This document shows, in pieces, positions 37,297-48,882 of a stretch of 64,000 bases of DNA (positions are counted from its first letter, which is position 1; each line of letters starts with the position of its first letter). Position numbers and translations under genes: made by a program. The DNA is from Icerya purchasi (Eukaryota > Arthropoda > Insecta > Hemiptera > Monophlebidae): contig CM077115.1 of the NCBI GenBank assembly GCA_039619475.1, positions 145,952,274-146,016,273 on the forward strand, in the 5' to 3' direction. A model generated the notes under the pieces. The model was not told where the DNA came from. It was given only the letters and a program-made list of their open reading frames with translations, and made no database searches.

Positions 37297-37800
37297 TGTA
37301 TTTACAAGTCGCTTTTGGACTACAAGGTCATTAGCGACTACGGTTTTACCGAGAATTATAACATTTTATGTTGAATATTGGAAAATGCGCGAAACAACAA
37401 AATAATCAAAAAAGTCAGCTAGATAAGTTGGAATACAGGGATGGCTTTGAGAAAGGCTACGATTTTTTTACACTTCTCTGCGTCCGAAAACATCTCTGGA
37501 AGGCCGTTGGTAATATCCGCTTGTTGTCTGGCCTACTGGTAGTGATTACACTCGATCAAAAGATGCTTCACCGATATAGGCATGTTGCAGCGTTAACACA
37601 GGAGGAACGAATGAGTTAAGTTTGTGTGTCCAATGCGGATACGAGTTAGGACACATTGTTCGTGCCTACTGAGAGTTGGCATGATTTCGTAGGTATCTTT
37701 TCTAAACTCGTGGAGTTTGCTCGGCGTTTGGAGCCAAAGGGTGTTCCAGTAGTTTTTGACTGTGTTGCTTATCACCATTTTAGCTTCATGACGTTAATTG
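37263..37800 (-). mobile_element. I/R1-group LINE C-terminal fragment with (TAAA)n tail
   Basis: Frame 37778-37593 reads SKLHEFRKDTYEIMP and VLTRIRIGHTNLTHSFLL. The next frame carries NMPISVKHLLIEC, part of the zinc knuckle. On this strand the 3' end is an (ATAA)n run, seen on the + strand as (TTTA)n at 37263-37296. Such short-repeat tails are usual for I-clade elements. It is 5' truncated, with one frameshift. Confidence 0.75.
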
Positions 37801-40165
37801 TTGTCATTTTATCTTTTAGAGTTGGTAAATGAACATTAACAGAAGCACAGGATACATCGATGATACTGTTTCTGGATAATAGATTTTTATATATGGGATA
37901 CAAAAAAAAAAAAAAAAAGAAAAAAAACTAATACAATTGGAAGGGCCAATTAACGAAAGCCGGACATATTACTAGGAAATATATTATTATGCTCCACCCA
38001 CTAAACAAGGAGCTTGCTTAACATACCTTCAAACAGTTTTTTGATGCGTGATGCCAAGGATATGGACGTAAGGAAGAACTATTTTTAGGAATTGGAATGA
38101 TAATAAAAGAATTTCAAGAGGGAGAATTTATACTTCTGCAGAGGAAACAATTAGGAAGTTCAAAGTTTAATTTTTTGTTTTTTACCAAAATATTAAATAC
38201 TCTACCTTCATTTGGTCCTTTTTCGAAAAATTCATATTCATTCCGTTTCGCAAAAGACGAAAAAAAATGAAAAAGGCTTATTTAGTTCTTCTGGCGATAC
38301 TCATTTTTATTTCTTATTCTTAAAAATAGTAAAAAGTTTTCCGATGCTACCTCAATCGGTATATACGAGAACACCTACTGATCAGTATGGAAACGGATCG
38401 TTTGGGTCTAACACATTAAAATCCGAAAAAAAAAGAATAAAGTAAAAGTGCGAATTACCAAATTCCTAGTTTTATGGCTAATTCCGCTGGACATTTTAAG
38501 ATAGAGAAAACACGAAAAGCTAAAATATTACCAAAAAACAAGAAGAAGAAGAAGAAGAATGGAAAATCAAAAGAGACTTGAAATGATAAAACAGCTGCTG
38601 TGATCCGTCTCGCTCAGAACGAAGCGGCGCCCGATATTTTCCGAAATACAAGTGAAAGCCATTATTGTACATAGGAGGAAAATGAAAGAAAATAGAATTG
38701 AACATAATGACGCTTAACCGATAAACAATTTTGAAGAAATGTTACTTTTTTTTTTTTTTTTTAGGAAATAGGAAACAGTAAAAAAAAAAAATAAAAAGAA
38801 ATGTTCCGAGTAAAACCGAACGATTCGTCTAAATTACCCTCATACTTAAAGAGCTGACTACAACATTAATACCGAAATAAAATAATCGTGACATTTACAT
38901 CGCTTCATTCCGAGTACAGCTGCCATTTATTTAATATTAATAATTTTAAATATATTTCAAAATGTACATTTTTATTCAAAAGTTAAAACACTAGCGCTAT
39001 CGTGTATTACCTATAACAAGTTGGGAATAAAATATTTTTTCGCAGTAAAATAAAAACAAAACCAAAATGCTCCTCGCCATAGGGGGCAGTGCCCTGGATC
39101 GCCCGATGTTATTTGCTAGGAAACTACGGCTAAAATTTTCAAAAACATGGAACATGCTTTAGCCACCTGCTGGCTCTTGAAAACTGACTTTTTGACTGCT
39201 GAGATTATCTGTCTGCTGTCTTCTCTGTTCGCTGATCCTCAGAATGTTGGTTTCCCTCCGTAACTATAATGCGCCAAATAACGTTTGTTTAACGTTGAAG
39301 CATCGATCGATGAACGTGATTGTATAATGTTAAATAACGTTTGAGAAACGTTGAAGAATGTTCAAACAGCGTGTTCATTTATCGCGTTCTTCGTTTCTCT
39401 TAAACACCGTTGAAGAATCCGAGTCGGAGGAAATTATACTTGAAACTAGTTAGTACTTACCTATATAGGAGACCAAACGCATGGACTAGAGCTCAATAAA
39501 TCGTAAAATTGAAGAAAGTTAAATACGACGAACGAATTGATATACTCAGCGACACCTTCAACAGTTTCTTACCTTTGCGATATATTGTAAAATGGGAGAT
39601 GCGACCATGAATGATTTATATTCGAAGGAAAATTTATGTTTCTAAGTAACCGAATCTAGAAAAGGATTGAAACAGGTTCACTTTTCCGAGAGCAGCACTT
39701 TTTCTAAATCAATAAAAAAATGTTGACAAAGTTTTATATTATAAGTATTTTTTTTTTTTCATTCTTGTGCCACATGATTATTATGGGTTTGTAAAAGCTG
39801 AAGTAACTTATGTAATAATATATTTAAATATTTTAGCGTAAATATTTAAATATATTATAAAAATTGTATGTTTATATTTTTAAGCTAAAAATAATTTTGA
39901 AATAATGTGCGCAACAAACTTTAATAATAACTTATGTAATTTATAAAATCAACTTTTCGTCGATGTGACGAGCAAAAATCGAATCAATGCACGGTCCGCA
40001 TCGAGTAGTTAGTAGAACTGGATTCGTTTTGAGCGGAAGCACGAACGTTTCTTCCATGAAATTAATCAATCGCGATAACCAAAAAGATACATATATTCTT
40101 AAAGTTTGGTGTCGCTTCCATGTGACACATTTTGTGACGTTTTCTGTCAGTTATGTTCTATGCTA
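37801..40165. other. Intergenic with simple repeats, no gene recognised
   Basis: It contains poly-A (37903-37925), (AAG)n (38541-38558), poly-T (38747-38762), paired AACGTTGAAG-type segments at 39277-39358 and the AT hairpin at 39815-39858. No recognisable protein. Confidence 0.4.
39815..39858. repeat. Perfect AT-rich inverted repeat
   Basis: Arms of 19 bp (39815-39833 and 39840-39858) are exact reverse complements around the 6-nt loop TAGCGT. The arms consist only of A and T. Confidence 0.85.
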
Positions 40166-40230
40166 AAAAAAAAAAAAAAAAACAAAAACAAAAAAAAAAC
40201 AAAAACAAAAAAAAAAAAACAAAAAAAAAA
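40166..40230 (+). repeat. Poly-A/(A4-10C)n tract
   Basis: A run of about 65 bp of A interrupted by regular single C residues. It may be a decayed retroelement tail, but no body is recognised upstream. Confidence 0.8.
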
Positions 40231-40810
40231 CATGTTTACTAAGGTGGTAACGGTGTTAGTAATTTAAATAACCAGATTATTATGATTTACCTTTGCTAGC
40301 CGGATAATAAAATATGGTTCCGACTCTGCAAATAACGAACGTTCCATCGAAATTACACACGATCGATCGAAAAAAAAAGTTAATTTTTCCAGATTTCGGT
40401 ATTTGAACCGAAATTTGAAGTTGTAACACTGGCCGGCTAATTGTTTCTTTTTTAAAGTTTCCTTTTATGTACATATTTAAGATGTTTTTATTTTTTTTCA
40501 ATTTCGATAACTGATCTATCATTTACGAAAACATACTTTTTTTTTTTTTTTATTTGACCATAAAGTAATGACTAGGGGGGAATTCAATGTATTTCAAGTT
40601 CTCATTAACCGGGTATGGAAATTGTGCGAATTTTCAAAGACGATTTTTTAGGTAGTCTTAAATTTCACGCTGTAATAGAGTCTTGAATTTTTATTCCAAT
40701 TTCCCCGGGGGTCCCCATAGTAATCGACCGTCCACCGATTTATTGTGCGATAGTTATAAGAATTAAATAAAATAAATACTCTAGGCAATGGCAAACCACC
40801 ACGTTCAACG
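40231..40810. other. Intergenic, nothing recognised
   Basis: AT-rich. The minus-strand frame at 40280-40522 has no domain. Confidence 0.35.
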
Positions 40811-41020
40811 TCATATGCGCGCTAGGTCAGTACACAGCAGACCCACACCGGACGGACTGCACTTGTATATCGATAAATCAAACGATTACTATCAGTCCCG
40901 AATGTAGTCTTGCGTGTGTACACCTGCGTTGCATATTACAATTGCCTGGTACACAACCTATATCGGTACAGCTAAATGTACGAATAGGTTGCGCCAACGC
41001 GCTAAGTAGCGTACGGCACC
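40811..41020 (+). repeat. Dispersed 210-bp repeat, copy 1
   Basis: It begins TCATATGCGCGCTAGGTC and ends GTACGGCACC. Nearly the same sequence occurs in the same orientation at 42692-42905, about 85% identical by eye, including TGTATATCGATAAATCAAAC and TACGAATAGGTTGCGCCAAC. It could be a SINE or MITE. No polymerase III promoter or terminal inverted repeat was convincingly found. Confidence 0.85.
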
Positions 41021-42691
41021 TGAGATGATGAGTTATGTGTGTATAATTTCAATTTTATTTGTTATTCCAGAATTATCGATTTTTTATGCGATTTCTAAAA
41101 ACCGCCCTAGCAGGATTATTATTTGGTACATTGCGTTGTCGGTATATGCTAAATAGTCTTACACATTGCGAGCAATTTTAGTAACAAATTTCCTGAAAGA
41201 GCAACTTTTCCACTTTTAATAATTTCTAATTACTTCGCTGATTTCATTAAATTCGACCATTTCTCTTTTTTTAAAGGTGCTGCCAAGTTCCGATACTGAA
41301 ATATATATGCAGAATAGGTGTTTACCGTAATTTTTACGGGTTACGTATTTCCTTTGAATATTTTCAATCTATTTATGTGCGAATATTGTGGCGAACCAAA
41401 CGAGGGGAGGCTCTTATTTGTTCGCCTGAAACACTATATTTTGTCCATAGACTTCGACAAAAGAAAGGATTTTAATAATTGCTGAACATAGAACTCGTTA
41501 ACCTTCTTTTTTTTCTTTTCTTGTTAAAGCTTTCGTTAATTACTTTTTAGATAAAGAGAAAAATCCTATAAAGAGAAAGTTCATTCCGAAAATTGATGGA
41601 CATATTTGTAGAAATATATAACTTACGCCTTTTTAACTAAAAAGTCTGCTGCGTTTAATCTTAACATAGCTCCTGTTGAAACAAAACGTAAAATGAAAGG
41701 ATTACGAATAAGAAAAGCAACACTAAGAGAGGGAGCGATAAAATATCTTAAAAATGATAGAGAAGAAAAAGAATGAAAATAACTCGAAAGGCGCCACTGT
41801 TAAAATCCATGATAATCAATGCCTTTATCATAATCACGACGGTTGTTGAAATGAATATAAAGATTACTTCCCTTAACGATGCAGAAATGGTTGTTTAGCC
41901 GAAAAAATATAAAAAAGCGCCAGAAGGCTTTCTCGTAGTAATCATTCTCAGAAGACGGAAAAGCCGCTCCGGAAACATTTAAAATCGGCAAGAGATGTAC
42001 AAAAGAGAAAAAGAAACGAGGAATTCGAAATATCGTGAAATTTTCGTCTAGCTGTATTTAAGAAGGACACTTTTGAGAATAAAAGTATAAAGTAAAGCCT
42101 ATTGACAGTCGGGGATTGTACAGCTAAGTTTTCAATAATGGTACTGATGAGTAGAAGTAATTTGCCAGGCTGAAAAGAACACGGAGGGCGGGGAATTAAT
42201 GAAAAAAAAGAAAAACGTTGGTAGTAAAAAAGTGATATAGGGAATAAATAAAATGTTGAGAAAAAAGGAAGTGTAGGCTAGAAGAACGATTTTCGTTGGG
42301 GATCTCCAGTTTACCTTGAAAGATGGAGAAAGAAAGTTTAAAGAAATCGATATGATGTGATTTTACGGATTAGTTAGGTGGAATGGCGACAAGCATTTTC
42401 GGTCTCACATTAATCACGTTATCACTCGATTAGAAATCAAATTTGAAAAATTTTTAAGAATTGAATCATTCAAAGTAAAATGAGAATGTTACTCTTTTAC
42501 ATTGCTTCCAAAAAGTGACACGGAAAATATATTGAAAGGTGGACGTACTAAAATCACGTGGAAAATTCTTTACGAAAAATCATTAACAGAAGAGAGATAT
42601 AAACTCCACTATTAGAACCCCGCGAGAATATATCGAACCCGGCGACTGACATTAGAAAAAGAAGTTCTACGAACCCATCAAGAAACACTTT
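41021..42691. other. Spacer between the two 210-bp repeats
   Basis: No gene or retroelement domain recognised. The copies start 1881 bp apart and no open frame worth calling lies between them. Confidence 0.4.
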
Positions 42692-42905
42692 TCATATGCG
42701 CGCTAGGTCGGTACACAGCAGACGCGCACGGGACTGCATTTGTATATCGATAAATCAAACGATTACCAATCAGTTCCGAATGCAGTCTTGGATGTGTACA
42801 CATTCGTACTGTATATAAACAATTGCCTGGTACATTATGCCTACGCCAGTACAGCTAAAAGTGTACGAATAGGTTGCGCCAACACACTATGTAGCGTACG
42901 GCACC
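42692..42905 (+). repeat. Dispersed 210-bp repeat, copy 2
   Basis: Same family and orientation as 40811-41020, with small indels. A 70-codon frame spanning it is not shared with copy 1 and is not called. Confidence 0.85.
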
Positions 42906-44169
42906 TAATGAAGAATTCTGCTTGCTTTTCTATACAGCGAAGCTTAAAATAAATGCAGCTAATTAGGAGCTCACTGAGGGCCGCCAAGTGTATTTATGGA
43001 GCCTTGTAATTCTATACAAAACACGACACCGATGGTCGAATTAATTCGGAAAGGATAACATCTCAAAATCGTGGCGTACATTAGAGGTAATTGTGAATGG
43101 TACTTGCAATAATATTGTAATGTATAGATTACATTGGACATAGTGCACATAAAAATAACATAGATAAAATTTAAAAGTTATAACATATTTTGGGAAACGT
43201 GGTAATAGAAAATGTGTGTGTTTGTGGTGTGAGATCTTGTTGTCGGTCGGAGGTAAATATATCCTTGACCATCGCAAGGAGAAGCGCGCAATCTTATAAG
43301 GTCACTTCCAGCGATCACTTTCCATAGTATTATTATTATTATTTTTTTTTTTTTTTTACTTTTCCCTGATCGTGGCAGAAATCGCATATAAAATAATACA
43401 TTTTTCGATAATAAAGTCATTTCAATCGATTTTCCATAGAAAAAACCGGGGAAAACGTGAAATCCCGATCTTTAATCATTGCAAACATTTACTATCAATG
43501 ATTTCGGCTTCAAATTAAAGCCCCTCCCCCTTGTGTACGATCATCGCAGCCCTGATCACACCGGAAAAACACCGGGTCGCCGAACCAACGAAGAACCACG
43601 GACCACCACTGACAACAGTATTACGACAATTTGTTTATTTATATCGTTTAGTTTTTATCGATTTATTTTGTTCATGTACAGTATTGTGTGTTCTTCATCG
43701 GGCACCGACACCGAAAGATGAGTGTACATTTTAATTTCGTTAATGCACTATGCGTAAAACTTCAAACAATATTACTTTTCTGATTAAAATAACTAACTTT
43801 TTCGTCGATTTTAATTAAGAGACTATGGCGGCATTCCCTGAGTGTTTTTTAAAAACGACATTTAACGTTACAATGTAAAAAATGTATACTTTTGAGGAAG
43901 CATACACACTCGAATGATCCTAAAAGAAGCGGTCTTTAAGTAATTCCTTGGGACGACAATACGAGTATTAGCAGAACGAACAAACATGGAAAGTTTGGCA
44001 TTCTGTTCACACTAGTTCGCTGAAAGAGTTCGTCTTGTAAACAAAGAGAAAACTGCGATGTCCTCAGGTAAAAAAAAAAATGGAAGAAAAACCTTATAAA
44101 TTGAAACGATATAACCGTTTAATTGTCCAGAGATGCCACCGCGGTCTCTTTAATACCGCGTGTACGTAA
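42906..44169. other. Intergenic, nothing recognised
   Basis: Short frames overlap at 43041-43420 and 43479-43734 without recognisable domains. Confidence 0.4.
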
Positions 44170-44630
44170 AAATATTATTTTAATTTTTAATTATTATAAA
44201 TTTGAAACTGATAAATTAATTTATTTTACAATCACCTACAAAGATCGTTCTTTACTCACCGGCCGCTGAAAATATACAATTATTGTATAATTAAGAGAAC
44301 AATGATTATATAATGTTAAATAAATTTGTACGTAATACGCTGTCTGTCAACAGTGGTTAACGCTGCGATGACTGGTCCCAAGTACGATCGTTTGCTCCGT
44401 TCGTGCTGGACCGATCGAGTGAACTCAATTTAATAATCAACCTGCGTGTAATTTAAAATTTCATACAACAATTTTGACGAGCGATCATTTACTACTTCGC
44501 GCTGCAGACGGTTTGATTAATCAAACGGGAAAACTATTTTTCTATTAACGGAGATCATTTTCGCCACTCTTTACGGACGACGAACGCAACTGTTCCTAAA
44601 AAAAACTTTTAAGAAGGTTCAAATCGAAAG
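44170..44630 (+). repeat. Dispersed repeat, copy 2 (see 23405-24010)
   Basis: Shares ordered blocks with the 23.4-kb copy: TTTGAAACTGA, AACGCTGCGATGACTGGTCC, TAATTTAAAATTTCATACAA and GAGCGATCATTTACTACTTC, with TTACGGACGACGAACG near the end. It abuts the minus-strand LINE fragment at 44630. Confidence 0.75.
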
Positions 44631-45090
44631 CGAGAGCAGGGGAGGAGAGAACGATTGATCCGGAGACGAATTAGGGAGACAATAGAAGAACGACAACCGA
44701 AAGGAATAGAATAGAACCAAGACAGTGAACGAGGAATCGTCTGAATAAAACGGTAATGCGAATGACGATTAGAAAATAGGGAGGGATAAATATCTCGCCA
44801 AAGTCTGGCGTAATTGGAGGTGAATAAGGAAAGGATATCTGAAAAAGGGAAATGGTTGAGGAATGAATCGAGGCGACCAGCAGAACGAGCCAGAGAATCG
44901 GCTGCGTCGTTGCCATCAATTCCGGAATGACTGGGGACCCGTAAAAAATTAATAAGAATAGAATGGGATGACTGCAGAGTAGAGGTAAGAGAACGAATTG
45001 AGAGAATAATACTAATGATAGGAATGTGAAGGAGAAGAGGATAGGGCTTGAAGGACGCCTTTAGAGTCCGAAATAATAAGGAATTGGGAA
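44630..45090 (-). mobile_element. I-group LINE fragment (RNase H)
   Basis: The minus strand reads a SDSKG-like piece near 45060, RVPSHSGIDGNDAADSLARSAG near 44880-44945, and then LWRDIYPSLFSNRH down to RLRINHSFSPPLL near 44640. The glycine of RLRIGH is changed. The signature is shared with the 3370-4388 remnant. There is no tail on this strand, so both ends are truncated. Confidence 0.75.
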
Positions 45091-46696
45091 AGATCGCTTA
45101 AAGATTTTACTTTTATATATCCATGTACGTGTATAATTTATTACAAAATTGAGAAATTTATGTAACTGTTGAAAAACGTAAATGTGTTTTTTTCTCTTTT
45201 TCTTTTATTTAATTTCACATATTTGTAATGCTATTTTTTTTTTAATTCGCTTTTAGACACTGCTTAGAAGCCGTTCATTTATTTCGTAAGACTTTTACTT
45301 TTAAACCCGCGCCACAATTAAAAAATATAAGAGTACGCCCCTCTCCCTCTCACGCTAAAATAATATCGAACGATAATCGATGAAAATGTGATTATTTTGT
45401 GCACACACATTTTTGTAAAAGGAATTTACATTTAAACAATATAGAGATACTTCTCAATTTATAACAATTATAAATACGGGAAAAATTATGAAAAATGACC
45501 AAAAACGGCAAATAGCTATGAACCGGACTTTTGGTTTTAAAACAGAAACGTCTCCTCGTCAACATTAACATCTGCTTCCGCTTCTTTCCATTTTCTGTCC
45601 AAAGCAACTCAAAAGTTCTTAGTAAAGATCACCCCGTGGGTTCATGTCCCGTCGAAAATTCTTCGACTTTTTCAAATTTATAAGAAAAAGTTTAACATAC
45701 TAAATGTGTCAAAAATTTAATTGTAAATGAAGTTGATTCGTTTCTTAACGCTGGTCGTTTTTACTTATTTATTCATATAATCTGTTCCCTTATATTTCTT
45801 GTGAGACTAGTTAAATACAAATTACATACGATATATCGAAAACATCGATATATTCGATCGATTTATCGTAAACTATCGACGCAACATTGCGATAAACCAT
45901 ATCGATAAAAATATCGATATTTTTGTAACACGAACATCCCTAAGTAGTAATAGCAATATAGTAGTATAAGTAGTTCGTACGAAAAAGAAAACAAATTTCT
46001 ATCCGTAAGCATTCTTCATCATAAGAAAAAAAGGGATGAGGGATTGGGGTTTATAAAAAACAGCGAATATGTATAGTACACCTGTTCCTACTCAGAACCG
46101 TGTTACTTCAGCATTAAATATTTCAGTATCGTTTCGTAATATCGTACATACACATATTAGTTGTTGTTTTATGTTGCTTTTAATAATACGAGTAGCAGGA
46201 AGAATATGGCGACTGTTTATTTACGGTTTCGCCCGAAAACGAATCTTGCCGATATTTACCGATTTCCTATTGGCCGATAAAAAATACCGCACTACCAGTG
46301 AGAAAATTTCATCGAATGTTTTTCAATTTTCGATAGAAATTCTGCCCGTTTGATTGCGCATGCGCAATAAAGATCGATTTAGTTGATACGGTCCGACAAA
46401 GCTTTGTTTATTACATAGTTTCCTCCGCGTGTGAAAGTTCAAAACTTAGAAAAATCACTATTGACCGTTAAATATATCCACCGTATCGAAGATAACGTTC
46501 GCGCCGCAGTAACGGTGTTTTTATCCTCGTGACGATCTCCGCGGAAACGGTTTTCCGGATGCTGCTTAATTAATTAAGGGCCGGAACGGACGCAATTGTC
46601 AGAGTCTTTGAAAAGTCTTCGAGGAATTTTTTGTCGGCGCCTTCTGATTCTGCCCCGAAGTCTTTTTCTCGTTCGACAATCTTCTCAACGTCGACA

Positions 46697-46702
<6 letters not shown>
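45091..46702. other. Intergenic; contains an ATCGAT cluster
   Basis: At 45830-45930 the palindrome-like core ATCGAT or TATCGATA recurs about seven times, ending at AACACGAACATCCCT. It may be the end of a DNA transposon or a DREF-like site cluster. The rest is AT-rich and featureless; 46360-46680 is richer in CpG, but no exon is recognisable. Confidence 0.4.

Positions 46703-46742
<40 letters not shown>
46703..46742. repeat. (AT)n microsatellite
   Basis: About 20 AT units. The tyrosine/isoleucine-repeat frames across it on both strands are artefacts of the repeat. Confidence 0.95.
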
Positions 46743-46748
<6 letters not shown>

Positions 46749-47202
46749 ATATATGTATATCTGTTTCAAAACAGGGCCTACCACCAGCAACTGAGAGACA
46801 AAGAGATTACTGAATTGCGTGCGGCGAATCGCGTTGAGATACTTCAAAATTTAATCGCATTTCGTAAATTAATAATTTATTTATTTAGCCGGTAGCTCAA
46901 TATTGGTCGAGGAGACGTTTTCCTTCGCCGGTGGGCATAATTCCAAAAATGATGTTTATGGCAGCTTAAGTGAAAGCGGAACAACATACATTTTGTAATA
47001 ACTCGTAATTGCGTCGAACACACTTAGTCTTTTCGGAATTTATTTCCGATGAGTTTTTTTGTTTCCCCCTGAGAAAAAAAAAAAAAAACATAAGTAAACG
47101 CTCGAAGGGGAAAGAAGTACAAAATATAGGTTTTTGTTAATTCGTGCCGGCTAGCGAATATCACCGATATTCAATTAAATGCGCTAAGATAATTTTTCGA
47201 AA
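46743..47202. other. Left flank of the palindromic element
   Basis: Non-repetitive AT-rich sequence with an A-rich tract at about 47074-47090. No gene seen. It becomes the left insertion flank at TACCGC. Confidence 0.4.
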
Positions 47203-47208
47203 TACCGC
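47203..47208 (+). repeat. 6-bp target-site duplication, left
   Basis: TACCGC immediately precedes the first base (AG...) of the palindrome and is repeated exactly right after its last base at 63480-63485. Confidence 0.8.
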
Positions 47209-47214
47209 AGTAGT

Positions 47215-47247
47215 GTATAAATGGCGGAGCTGGCACGTCTGACGTCA
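47215..47247 (+). promoter_or_regulatory. TATA box and CRE-like palindrome at the element tip
   Basis: TATAAATGG at about 47216-47224 and the perfect palindrome TGACGTCA at 47240-47247 lie within 40 bp of the terminus. By symmetry they recur at 63441-63448 and 63464-63472, pointing inward. A terminal promoter is plausible but untested, and no convincing protein follows directly. Confidence 0.4.
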
Positions 47248-47249
47248 CC

Positions 47250-48045
47250 AACCCCTATTTGTGCCCCTGTGCTCAAAACTCACCCCAATTTATGTCAAGG
47301 TGTCCAAAATTCACCCCATTTTGTCCCCCGGTGCTCAAAATTCACCCCAATTTGTGTCCAGCTGCTCAAAACTCACCCCAATTTCTGTCTTGGAGCCCAA
47401 AGTTACCCCAAGTTTCCCCCGATTTTCCCCCATTTTTCCCAGATGGTTGCTGAAATTTCACCCCAAATTCTCATCAGGGTGCTAAAAATTAACCCAAATT
47501 TCTCTTTTAGAGCCCAAAGTTACCCCAATTTATGTCCATGCGATCAAATTTAACCCAAGTCCCCCCCCCCAATTTTCCTGGACAGTTCCGCTAATTCGAT
47601 CCCTAATTTCCATCAAGATGGACAAAATTCACCCCCCAATTAGTGTACAGGTGCTGAAAGTTCACCCCAATTTGTATCCATATGGTTAAAATTCACCCAA
47701 GTTTCCCCCGATTTTCCCCAGGGGTAGGTACCCCGAGTGTCCAGGTTTCCCCAAATTTTCCCGGACGGTTGCTGAAATTTCACCCAAATTTATGTCCAGG
47801 TGCTAAAAATTAACCCCAATTTCTCTTTTAGAGCCCAAAGTTACCCAAAGTTTCCCCTAATTTCACGGATTTCCTCCAAGTTTTCCCTGTTTCCCCCGGA
47901 TTCCCCTGGACAGTTCCACTAATTCGATCCCTAATTCCCATCAAGGTAGTCAAAATTCACCCAAATTAGCGTACAGGTGCTGAAAGTTCACCCCAATTTG
48001 TGTCCATATGGTTAAAATTCACCCATGTTTCCCCAAAATTTCTTC
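47250..48045 (+). repeat. C-rich terminal minisatellite with 330-bp higher-order period (left)
   Basis: Short units of about 33-36 bp built on GTGCTCAAAATTCACCCCAA and TTTGTGTCCA variants fill this stretch. Longer blocks repeat with a period of about 330 bp. For example, GACAGTTCCGCTAATTCGAT at 47580 recurs with one change at 47909, and GTTGCTGAAATTTCACC at about 47445 recurs at about 47768. Three overlapping frames are open because the C-rich strand lacks stop codons; I do not call a gene. Confidence 0.9.
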
Positions 48046-48639
48046 AAATTTTTCCGATTCCCCGTTCATACTGTTATCTGTAAATGCGCTCGCACCGTTT
48101 CCACGCATATATTCAACATAGCCTTAGCCGCCATGAAAGTGTACTCGCTTTCCCATACCCACGCCTTCTATCATCATGTGTATGTATTATATATGACTCT
48201 GCGTGTAATATATGTAGCATACTTTTTAATTTTCATTTTTCGAGGTTGGGAGGGGTAAAATTTTGCCGGAGTGATAAAAACGTTTGAATCTCAACACTTA
48301 GAACCCAAAATTTAGAGGAATTTTCAGAGTCGTGCTCCGTTCCGGCATTTTTTTTTCAAAAAATTTTATCTTTAAAGAAAATATTTGAACGTTCCATCAG
48401 TCGAATGAGAGCGGGCGAGTGTGCTGCTACGAGATGTATTATGTAAGCGCGAGCGCGGCTGTAATGGAAATATTTAAATGTTCCAGCAACTAGTTGAAAC
48501 TGTCACCAGGTGAGGTGAATTCCAGTCGTTCGTTCGAAATTAACTAGCCGATCATCTATGCACACTCTCACACGCCACCGATAGAAACCTGTTCACGATC
48601 GCTACACGTTCACACACGCACACATATACACCGCCACCT

Positions 48640-48849
48640 GATACATATTTTTCGTCTTTTTACGCTTCCGATCTTATACTTAATCCGTTGATATTTTTTT
48701 TATATTTTTATGTATTCTCCGTTCATTGCAAAAGCACACCGTCCATTCCTGCACTCATATCAATCATTGAGTTAACCTGTACAAAGGTACACTGTACTAT
48801 TCCACACACGCTCCGGTCGCCGCCGAAATAAACGCCGCGATATCACTCC

Positions 48850-48882
<33 letters not shown>

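Noticed and set aside
46596..46895. Frames with Ile-Tyr repeats on both strands
   Set aside because: They are translations of the (AT)n microsatellite at 46703-46742.
47221..47553. 110-codon proline-rich frame starting at the element tip (and its right-arm mirror)
   Set aside because: Three overlapping frames are open over the same C-rich minisatellite, which simply lacks stop codons. Unit length is not a steady multiple of three and no domain is present.
47250..48045. CRISPR-like array of regularly spaced repeats
   Set aside because: The units are contiguous degenerate minisatellite repeats without unique spacers, in a eukaryotic transposon-rich setting.
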